Assembly: GCA_016934875.1 (NCBI GenBank) | Contig: JAFGSC010000318.1 | Span: 1 to 5,618, forward strand | Length of the DNA: 5,618 nt | Direction: 5' to 3' | Source of the DNA: Candidatus Atribacteria bacterium | GTDB lineage: Bacteria; Atribacterota; Phoenicimicrobiia; Phoenicimicrobiales; Stramentimicrobiaceae | Part shown: positions 1 to 4,470 of the stretch, piece after piece | Layout of the letters: each line of letters starts with the position of its first letter | Position numbering within the stretch: the first letter of the stretch is position 1 | Program-made: the position numbers and the translations under genes | Notes under the pieces: model-generated | Told to the model about the DNA's origin: nothing | Databases searched by the model: none | Seen by the model: the letters and a program-made list of their open reading frames with translations, nothing else

Positions 1-235
1 CGATCCATTCAGTTCTCCCATAAGCTTTTTTTAACGTATTTTACCGCATGGAAACATTTCAATAATTGTGCCAGTACTGTTTTTAATTTACTTATACAGG
101 TTTTTATTCAAAATATAAAATTAGAAGTATCCGCTATCATTACACTTTGTGTACGATAGCGAACATGCTTCATAAGGTTTGAACTTATTTTTTCTTTCTA
201 TAGAAACGTGTGTTATTGATTAAGATGTTTGTACA
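1..235. other. Non-coding stretch upstream of the coiled-coil gene array
   Basis: I see no gene here on either strand; the longest ATG-started frames are about 20 codons or fewer and have no ribosome site. The stretch is AT-rich. It holds an imperfect hairpin (listed separately) and a 12-nt perfect palindrome, TTTCTATAGAAA, at 195-206. It may be decayed sequence of earlier copies of the array that begins just downstream, but I could not align it convincingly to those genes. Confidence 0.5.
132..161. repeat. Imperfect inverted repeat (hairpin)
   Basis: The outer arms CGCTATC (132-138) and GATAGCG (155-161) are perfect complements. Inside them lies a second perfect stem, TACAC/GTGTA (141-145 and 149-153), closed by a TTT loop; an AT/C internal bulge separates the two stems. 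The total is 12 base pairs. There is no T-run directly after it on either strand, so it is not a textbook intrinsic terminator. It could be a protein-binding site, a repeat-family member or a degenerate terminator. Confidence 0.55.
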
Positions 236-295
236 AAAACTTTTATATACGAAGAAGCACGGGGGAAGAAATTATTGGATCAAAATAATTGTTGA
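236..295 (+). pseudogene. C-terminal remnant of a coiled-coil array gene
   Basis: This frame is open only from 224, just after a stop, and has no start codon. It reads KTFIYEEARGKKLLDQNNC then TGA (293-295). The 116-aa gene downstream ends KTNYPDIYEEVWLKKSLDQNNS, so the endings share IYEE, KK and LDQNN, and the DNA is near identical over the last 18 bases. It is followed by the same promoter block that follows the 75-aa gene. The simplest reading is the surviving tail of an additional array member whose front has been lost or has decayed. Confidence 0.6.
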
Positions 296-449
296 TATTT
301 ACATTTTTTTTGTTATATTTTAACTTCACTGATCTACCTATCTGAATTGATACTTTTTCTCCAAACATAAAAAAAATTAAGCAGGAGTACACTATGGCTC
401 AACTCGAACCGCAATCTTCAACAGAAGAATTATTTAACAAATTAGCCTC
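281..449 (+). repeat. Duplicated gene-end/promoter/leader/N-terminus block, copy A
   Basis: This copy matches 992-1163. The shared order is CAAAATAATT-TTGA (the end and stop of the preceding gene), a T-rich promoter with TATATT, a conserved leader containing CTCCAAACA and AGGAG, then a start codon followed by GCTCAA. The match continues into the coding sequence through GAAGAATTATT and AAATTAGCCTC. The two copies differ by scattered substitutions and small indels, so the duplication is not recent. Confidence 0.8.
292..319 (+). promoter_or_regulatory. Sigma70-like promoter P1
   Basis: TTGATA (292-297) and TATATT (314-319) are separated by 16 nt of T-rich spacer. The same arrangement is preserved in the duplicate block at 1003-1030. 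It is expected to drive the 116-aa gene at 394 with a leader of about 65-70 nt. Support is the hexamer match and its conservation between copies; no start site was measured. Confidence 0.6.
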
Positions 450-744
450 CCGGATAGCTGAAATTAAAAGAGATGTAATTGAATTAAAATTGGATGTCTC
501 AACATCAAACCTGGATGTAGGTAATCTGAAAGAAGCCATCAACAAAATCGAGAGTAGCAAAGATGGTAAGAATAAAACAATTTTGGGACGAAAAGACCTC
601 GATGATAAATATAATAAGATTATGGAGAGATTAGCTAAATTATCTCAAGAATCGAATGAGAGGGCTGAATACTGGAAAACGAATTATCCAGATATTTATG
701 AAGAAGTATGGTTAAAGAAATCATTGGATCAAAATAATTCTTGA
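394..744 (+). CDS. Small coiled-coil protein, array member 1
   Basis: This is an unrecognised 116-aa hydrophilic protein with no signal peptide or membrane segment. The ATG start is supported by AGGAG at 383-387, 6 nt upstream, and by the matching start context (GCTCAA) in the 160-aa paralogue. Residues 10-55 have heptad-like spacing of hydrophobic residues (IAEIKRDVIELKLDV), suggesting a coiled coil. Residues 63-78 (ILGRKDLDDKYNKIME) align without gaps to a motif in both neighbours. The tail IYEEVWLKKSLDQNNS resembles the upstream remnant and the tail of the 75-aa gene. It has its own promoter (P1) and is probably co-transcribed with the gene at 779. Oligomerisation is likely from the coiled coil; the actual role is unknown. 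Confidence 0.8.
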   Translation: MAQLEPQSSTEELFNKLASRIAEIKRDVIELKLDVSTSNLDVGNLKEAINKIESSKDGKNKTILGRKDLDDKYNKIMERLAKLSQESNERAEYWKTNYPDIYEEVWLKKSLDQNNS

Positions 745-769
745 TGTGATTAGAATTTTTTGTTTTAGA
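730..769 (+). repeat. Third, decayed copy of the gene-end/promoter junction
   Basis: CAAAATAATTCTTGA (730-744) is identical to 992-1006 and differs at one base from 281-295. What follows, a T-rich stretch ending TTGTTTTAGA, resembles the promoter spacer of the other copies. However, TTGATG (741-746) and TTTAGA (764-769) are poor hexamers, and the latter overlaps the next gene's ribosome site. It looks like a worn copy of the P1/P2 junction that probably no longer works as a promoter. Confidence 0.5.
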
Positions 770-772
770 GGT
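767..772 (+). promoter_or_regulatory. Ribosome binding site that fixes the start at 779
   Basis: AGAGGT lies 6 nt before ATG 779. The in-frame ATG at 746 has no purine-rich site before it and overlaps the junction repeat, so 779 is the better start. Confidence 0.6.
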
Positions 773-778
773 ATAAAA

Positions 779-1006
779 ATGGATATGGAAGACTTTGAAA
801 AAACAATGAAAGAGATAAGAGAATTTAATAAGAACATGATGACAAAGGAAGAACACAAGAGATATGCATCGCTTATTATTGAAAAGCAAAATAAAATCAT
901 AGAATTAGCAAACGAAATGTTAGAACGTCTACGAGCAAGAAGTGCAAGGTTTTATGAGGAAATTAATCAGGATAATCAAGAAAAATTTGAGCAAAATAAT
1001 TCTTGA
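779..1006 (+). CDS. Short coiled-coil paralogue, array member 2
   Basis: This is an unrecognised 75-aa charged, helical protein. The start at ATG 779 is preferred over 746 because AGAGGT sits 6 nt upstream. Residues 20-35 (MMTKEEHKRYASLIIE) align ungapped to the motif of the 116-aa and 160-aa neighbours; MTKEEH matches FTREEH in the 160-aa protein especially well. The tail FYEEINQDNQEKFEQNNS resembles the 116-aa protein's tail (IYEEV...LDQNNS). It lacks the N-terminal coiled-coil part of its paralogues, so it is an N-terminally shortened copy or a natural short form. It lies 34 nt after the 116-aa gene and is likely translated from the same mRNA. Its stop TGA (1004-1006) lies inside the -35 box of the next promoter. 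Confidence 0.7.
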   Translation: MDMEDFEKTMKEIREFNKNMMTKEEHKRYASLIIEKQNKIIELANEMLERLRARSARFYEEINQDNQEKFEQNNS

Positions 1007-1030
1007 CATTTACATTTTTTTTGTTATATT
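1003..1030 (+). promoter_or_regulatory. Sigma70-like promoter P2
   Basis: A consensus TTGACA (1003-1008) and TATATT (1025-1030) are separated by 16 nt. It is the better-matched twin of P1 and is expected to drive the 160-aa gene. The TTGACA hexamer contains the TGA stop of the upstream 75-aa gene. Confidence 0.65.
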
Positions 1031-1095
1031 TTAAACATTGTTTATTCGCCCATCTGGATTGATTCTATCTCTCCAAACAACAAAGAAATTTAAGA

Positions 1096-1100
1096 AGGAG
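1096..1100 (+). promoter_or_regulatory. Ribosome binding site that fixes a GTG start at 1107
   Basis: AGGAG lies 6 nt before GTG 1107, exactly as AGGAG lies 6 nt before ATG 394 in the duplicate. The codons that follow, GCT CAA, are shared. The longer in-frame ATG at 1038 falls inside the conserved leader and has no such site. Confidence 0.8.
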
Positions 1101-1106
1101 CATTTT

Positions 1107-1589
1107 GTGGCTCAATCAGAACTACAATTAATAAAAGAAGAATTATTAGCTAAATTAGCCTCAAAAGAAGAAATAGCTGAGGTTAGAAAAGATTTGTCGG
1201 GATTAAAACAAGATGTATCGGGTTTGAAACAAGATGTATCGGAATTGAAAAATGACGTCGCTGAACTCAATAAAAGAGTATCCTCTCTCGAAAAAAAAGC
1301 TGATAGGCATTCAGCATCTATAAGCAATCTGTCAGGTGAAGTGATCACAATGAAACAAAAAATGTTTACCAGGGAAGAACATGACGAGATTTATGGTCGA
1401 ATTCTTGAAGGAGAGGACATACTAATAAAAAAATTTGACGAACAGCGTATCGAAATGACATCCCAGGATGCAAAAACATATCGGCTTGAAACCTACATAA
1501 AAGAGGAGAGCCAGCGAAACGATTTACAGGATAAAATTCTACAACGACATGATTCTCGAATAAAGAAATTGGAGACCGTGAGAAGTTAA
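1107..1589 (+). CDS. Coiled-coil protein with heptad repeats, array member 3
   Basis: This is an unrecognised 160-aa cytoplasmic-looking protein, rich in K, E, D and Q. I chose the GTG start from the AGGAG site and from alignment with the 116-aa paralogue (MAQ...EELxxKLAS at both N-termini). Residues 28-64 are near-perfect heptads (SGLKQDV repeated, then SELKNDV, AELNKRV, SSLEKKA), a strong coiled-coil signature. Residues 86-101 (MFTREEHDEIYGRILE) are the motif shared with both neighbours. The C-terminal third is a further charged helical region, ending at the TAA at 1587-1589, with no match to the neighbours' tails. It is the longest array member and has its own promoter (P2). Proteins of this style are usually annotated as hypothetical; an oligomerising or scaffold role is only an inference. 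Confidence 0.8.
   Translation: MAQSELQLIKEELLAKLASKEEIAEVRKDLSGLKQDVSGLKQDVSELKNDVAELNKRVSSLEKKADRHSASISNLSGEVITMKQKMFTREEHDEIYGRILEGEDILIKKFDEQRIEMTSQDAKTYRLETYIKEESQRNDLQDKILQRHDSRIKKLETVRS
1191..1295 (+). repeat. 21-nt in-frame tandem repeat coding heptads
   Basis: There are five consecutive 21-nt units, starting at 1191, 1212, 1233, 1254 and 1275, each coding one heptad. Units 1-3 are close copies (GATxTxTCGGxxTTxAAA); units 4 and 5 are more diverged. The gradient suggests that the coiled coil lengthened by slippage or unequal crossover in whole heptads. The 116-aa paralogue has a related but shorter and less regular stretch. Confidence 0.75.
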
Positions 1590-1613
1590 TTTTCTGACTT
1601 TCCCCTCTTTTTC

Positions 1614-1653
1614 CCAATTACCTAATCACCCAGTTACCCAGTTACCCAAGAAA
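1614..1653. repeat. 8-nt-period tandem repeat between convergent genes
   Basis: The units are CCAATTAC, CTAATCAC, CCAGTTAC, CCAGTTAC and CCAAGAAA, in strict 8-nt register; the middle two are identical and the last is degenerate. The repeat fills most of the 65-nt gap between the convergent stops at 1589 and 1655. It forms no hairpin, so I do not call it a terminator. Confidence 0.65.
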
Positions 1654-1654
1654 C

Positions 1655-2869
1655 TCACATCTTCTGATCAAGATTTTTACCCATTTCCTCATGCTCCAAC
1701 TCAGGAACAGCAATTTTAATCAATTCAACAATTTCTTTTTTGCCCCAATGTTTTGATTTTTGAATATCCTCAATCGATTGAATTACCTTCAACAAAATAG
1801 CTTTTTGATCAGGATTAAGTTTGGTCTGATGAATAATCCCAATCTTTTGATATGTTTCAAAATCGACTTCATCATTTTCCGTGTAGAATTCTTCATAAGG
1901 TTTTTCTCCAGTGGTATCACTTTCAGAGAAAAAACAGGGCCACTGTTTTGAATTATTTTCCATACTTTCTGCAGCTTCCCTGGCAGCTTGTTCCGATGGA
2001 TATTCTGTTGGCTCATAACCCAAGGATTTGAGAAAAATACGGGCAATTTCTGCAAAAGTGATCAACTCTAAATCCTGACCGATTTGAGGAAAATAAATAT
2101 CTCGATTATTGCCGAGAAAACAGGATAATAAACATAATTGCCCTGCTTCTTCATGGGATATAAAATATCGCTGCACATCTGAAGGAGCCGATAGGGGCTG
2201 ATTCTTTGCTAAACGTTGCTGAAAACCATACAATAAACTACCATCTGAAAAAGCTACATTAGCAAAACGTGCAGTTGAGGAGTTTACTTTATCTGAATAA
2301 GCCCACATGATGTTCTCCATAAAAGCTTTCGTAGCTCCCATAAGGCTTACAGGATTTACAGCTTTATCAGATGAAACGGAAAAAAATTTTTTCACATCAT
2401 GGTTTGTTAATTCTTCTAATAACTCTTTAACGTAGTAAACATTGGTATTAAGAATTCTCATTAAACTATATGGATCTTTTTCAGATCGAACATGCTTCAT
2501 AGCAGCGAAATTCAAAATGTAATCATAATTAAATTCCGATTCCAAAAAGGCATTGAACTCTACTGAACCCATTGCAATGGCATACGTTTTAAAATCTTTG
2601 GGTAATTTTATTTGAGATGACCTTAAATCTCGCACAACTTCAACAAGATTATTTTCACTCAGATCAATAAGATGCAGTATCATTGGAGAATATTTAGCAA
2701 CCTGCTTAACAAAAGCATTGCCAATCGAACCCGCTGCTCCAATGATAAGCAGGCGAGATTTGGAAATATTTTCTTTTAAACTTTGTTGATTATTATGGAT
2801 GTCTTCTGTAAAAATTGATCTACTTCTTCGAAGTATCCGACTCAGTGCACTATCATAATTTTTAAACAT
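1655..2869 (-). CDS. CapD/WbpM/FlaA1-type nucleotide-sugar dehydratase (extended SDR)
   Basis: This 404-aa protein belongs to the NAD(P)-dependent polysaccharide-biosynthesis SDR family, whose best-known members are UDP-GlcNAc 4,6-dehydratases feeding surface glycans. The dinucleotide site is GAAGSIG (residues 44-50), with an acidic LIDLSE at the end of the second strand (68-72). NFAAMKHVRSEKDP (120-133) and SSDKAVNPVSLMGATK (166-181) are family hallmarks. Lys181 takes the YxxxK position, but the usual Tyr is Met177, as in the S-M-K triad described for WbpM-type enzymes. There is no N-terminal membrane domain, so it is a soluble stand-alone enzyme, apparently full length at its C-terminus (EHEEMGKNLDQKM). 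AGGAAG at 2883-2878 overlaps the stop of the upstream membrane-protein gene, indicating coupled translation. No aminotransferase or glycosyltransferase lies nearby, so the exact substrate and product are not assigned. Confidence 0.88.
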   Translation of the reverse strand: MFKNYDSALSRILRRSRSIFTEDIHNNQQSLKENISKSRLLIIGAAGSIGNAFVKQVAKYSPMILHLIDLSENNLVEVVRDLRSSQIKLPKDFKTYAIAMGSVEFNAFLESEFNYDYILNFAAMKHVRSEKDPYSLMRILNTNVYYVKELLEELTNHDVKKFFSVSSDKAVNPVSLMGATKAFMENIMWAYSDKVNSSTARFANVAFSDGSLLYGFQQRLAKNQPLSAPSDVQRYFISHEEAGQLCLLSCFLGNNRDIYFPQIGQDLELITFAEIARIFLKSLGYEPTEYPSEQAAREAAESMENNSKQWPCFFSESDTTGEKPYEEFYTENDEVDFETYQKIGIIHQTKLNPDQKAILLKVIQSIEDIQKSKHWGKKEIVELIKIAVPELEHEEMGKNLDQKM

Positions 2870-2881
2870 ATTTATTTCTTC

Positions 2882-3691
2882 CTATTGAACAGAGACATCA
2901 TTGTTTAAATTTTTTCCATCTTGGTTTATATCACTGTCGTTCTTATTTTTTTGAACAATATAAAATGACATAAAACAGGTAACTGTTTCCAGTCTCCGTA
3001 CATTTTTATATCGATACAAAATAACCAAGAGAATAAAGAGATACATGCCTAATGCTAAATTATATGGTTGATAGGTAAAATTCATGTGAATAGACTTATA
3101 AAAAATAATTGAACCAAATACAATTGTGGCATAAACCATTCCATTTAAAAATCTCATTAGGCCCTCATGAAAATATAATTCGTCTCGAAGATGATTTGAA
3201 TTCTCAATTGCATAATGTTTGCAATAATTAAAAAAAACATATCCCATTTTATCAAGATCGTCGGAGAATTCTCTCTTTTTATATTCATAAAAAAAGGCCT
3301 TGACTTGCTCAGGAAGTTTCTCTAAGTAATCTTCATAAAACCATCTCATATACGGGAAGTCTTGTAAAATCCATTTAAAAGATTTTGGCTTAAGCCATGA
3401 TATTTCTCTTATCCTTAGTAGCTTACGAATTGTATCAATTACCTTGAAAAATAAGGAAACAATAAATTGTATAGGTATTGATATTATTTCTGCAACTCTG
3501 GGTTGTATTAATTTCAAAACATTTCCAAAAATATAGCTCAATAATATTCCCAATACAATAAATAATCCAGATTGTGATAAAAGACCTTCCATGTACTCTC
3601 TATAAAAAACAAAAAATATATTGGCAACTACAAAACCACCAGGTATAATTACCCCCCAAAAGCTTCCTTTTCCAATTTTAAATATATCCAT
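2882..3691 (-). CDS. Multi-pass membrane protein of unknown function
   Basis: I do not recognise this 269-aa protein. Hydrophobic segments lie at about residues 11-30 (FWGVIIPGGFVV...), 42-58, 184-198 and 211-227. A weaker one at 69-86 may be amphipathic. A central charged region (about 90-180) separates the two pairs. Within it, the stretch around NYCKHYAIENSNHLRDELYF, followed by an acidic residue and RFLNGM, is the most distinctive part. The C-terminus is an N/D-rich soluble tail. ATG 3691 is preceded by AAGGAG (3705-3700) at 8-nt spacing. It lies 12 nt before the dehydratase gene, so the two are very likely one operon. Its base composition is visibly poorer in G+C than the dehydratase gene (about 27% versus 45% in single 60-nt lines counted by hand). 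Whether it helps the enzyme act at the membrane is unproven. Confidence 0.8.
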   Translation of the reverse strand: MDIFKIGKGSFWGVIIPGGFVVANIFFVFYREYMEGLLSQSGLFIVLGILLSYIFGNVLKLIQPRVAEIISIPIQFIVSLFFKVIDTIRKLLRIREISWLKPKSFKWILQDFPYMRWFYEDYLEKLPEQVKAFFYEYKKREFSDDLDKMGYVFFNYCKHYAIENSNHLRDELYFHEGLMRFLNGMVYATIVFGSIIFYKSIHMNFTYQPYNLALGMYLFILLVILYRYKNVRRLETVTCFMSFYIVQKNKNDSDINQDGKNLNNDVSVQ

Positions 3692-3788
3692 TTTTTAGGC
3701 TCCTTTTGCGGTCCTCATAGATCCTTTTCGCTTTGCTAATAACTTCGTGGGCATAGCTGAGGAATATTTTAGGCTTTTCTTTGTTCAT
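3678..3788 (-). pseudogene. Truncated TIR-domain N-terminus
   Basis: The frame from ATG 3788 gives 36 codons, beginning MNKEKPKIFLSYAHEVISKA and continuing KRIYEDRKRSLKNGYI before TAA (3680-3678). KPKIFLSYAHE is the box-1 strand of bacterial TIR domains, and KAKRIYEDRKR fits the following helix (commonly ...AKRLYEDLKR.G). TIR domains are usually about 130-150 residues and carry a catalytic Glu in NAD-cleaving members; here everything after the first helix is missing. The last codons overlap the start of the membrane-protein gene by 14 nt, and that gene's ribosome site lies inside this frame. No strong ribosome site precedes ATG 3788. It is most likely a remnant of a lost TIR gene; a small expressed leader peptide is possible. 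Confidence 0.65.
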
Positions 3789-3843
3789 CCATTTTCTTTG
3801 GTTTTCTCAAAATCTAGCTGCATTAATTGAAATAAGCTAACAT

Positions 3844-4389
3844 TTAATAAATAAATGAAACTCTGTATAGCTTCTCTCCAACTAAGGCAGTATATTTTAA
3901 TATGAAGTATTTTCTCCAATGAATAAGTTTACAGAAAAATGAAGGATTGAATTCTGTTATACCATCTACAACTTTCATTAAAGCCAAACAGGTACTTGCT
4001 GATTTATTAGTGTCTAATGCTACTTGCCTTTCACTAAGAATTCCTTCACTATTCGGAAATCGCAGAATATAAGAACCGTCGGCACTATTTTTTTCAGCAT
4101 TAGGAGATACTTTAAAAAGTTTAGAGGCTTTTAGAAGACGCACTCCTAATAAATAAATAGAGGAAGTAGTATTGTTAAGGAACTTTATATTAATGCAAGG
4201 ATATTGTTGATTGCCCATTCCCATAGTACCAAATGAGAGTGATATTTGGAGGTTTGGGATATTTCCGACTTCTCTTTTTTTCCACCAATTATTAATAAGT
4301 GGAATTATAATTGCTGACAAAATGAGACATACATAATTTGGCAAATCTTTACCTTTAAGCCAACTAAAAATATGGCCAATATCTTCCAT
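3844..4389 (-). CDS. Membrane-anchored protein of unknown function
   Basis: This is an unrecognised 181-aa protein. I start it at ATG 4389 because TAGGA (4403-4399) lies 9 nt upstream; the frame could extend to a TTG at 4419, but no ribosome site precedes that codon. A single hydrophobic helix at residues 18-33 (NYVCLILSAIIIPLIN) is followed by WWKKRE. By the positive-inside rule this places the rest of the protein in the cytoplasm, although a signal-anchor of the other orientation cannot be excluded. The remaining roughly 140 residues look like a beta-rich soluble domain (LQISLSFG, CINIKFLNNTTSSIYLLGVRLL), reminiscent in pattern of small beta-sandwich modules, but no known family is recognised. 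It follows the GIY-YIG gene by 81 nt and is AT-rich like the 269-aa membrane-protein gene. Confidence 0.7.
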   Translation of the reverse strand: MEDIGHIFSWLKGKDLPNYVCLILSAIIIPLINNWWKKREVGNIPNLQISLSFGTMGMGNQQYPCINIKFLNNTTSSIYLLGVRLLKASKLFKVSPNAEKNSADGSYILRFPNSEGILSERQVALDTNKSASTCLALMKVVDGITEFNPSFFCKLIHWRKYFILKYTALVGEKLYRVSFIY

Positions 4390-4398
4390 AATATTAAA

Positions 4399-4403
4399 TC
4401 CTA
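4399..4403 (-). promoter_or_regulatory. Ribosome binding site choosing ATG 4389
   Basis: TAGGA reads toward ATG 4389 with a 9-nt spacing. It favours ATG 4389 over the upstream in-frame TTG at 4419, whose upstream sequence has no purine-rich site. Confidence 0.45.
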
Positions 4404-4470
4404 AATGAACTTTATACAAAATAATTTTTGTCTAAATATTCCTTCTATTGATTATCTTAACTAACTGCTG

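Larger units (their letters stand above)
992..1163 (+). repeat. Duplicated gene-end/promoter/leader/N-terminus block, copy B
   Basis: This copy matches 281-449. The T-rich promoter core from ATTTACA through TATATTTTAA is virtually identical in both. The leader keeps ATCTG-ATTGAT, CTCCAAACA and AAGGAG/CAGGAG, and the coding start keeps GCTCAA and AAATTAGCCTC. The block begins within the last codons of the 75-aa gene, which shows that the duplicated unit spans a gene boundary. Confidence 0.8.

Noticed and set aside
72..84. The palindrome CAGTACTG followed by a T-run, considered as an intrinsic terminator.
   Set aside because: The palindrome leaves no loop, so it cannot form a stable terminator hairpin.
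160..174. The 15-nt string CGAACATGCTTCATA also occurs in the dehydratase gene at 2487-2501, and the minus frame at 160-174 reads MKHVR as in the enzyme.
   Set aside because: Similarity stops abruptly on both sides and no other dehydratase residues follow; it is too short to call a gene fragment.
1038..1106. A longer form of the 160-aa protein starting at ATG 1038.
   Set aside because: The first 23 codons lie within a leader that is conserved as non-coding sequence in the duplicate copy, and the AGGAG site points to GTG 1107.
236..1163. The repeated blocks as a diversity-generating retroelement template/variable pair or a CRISPR-like array.
   Set aside because: No reverse transcriptase is present, differences between copies are not limited to adenine positions, and there is no regular repeat-spacer structure.
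1112..1348. An open reading frame on the minus strand opposite the 160-aa gene.
   Set aside because: It is the antisense shadow of the heptad-repeat coding region and has no ribosome site of its own.
1789..2055. A second minus-strand frame inside the dehydratase gene.
   Set aside because: It overlaps conserved dehydratase coding sequence in another frame and reads as low-complexity shadow sequence.
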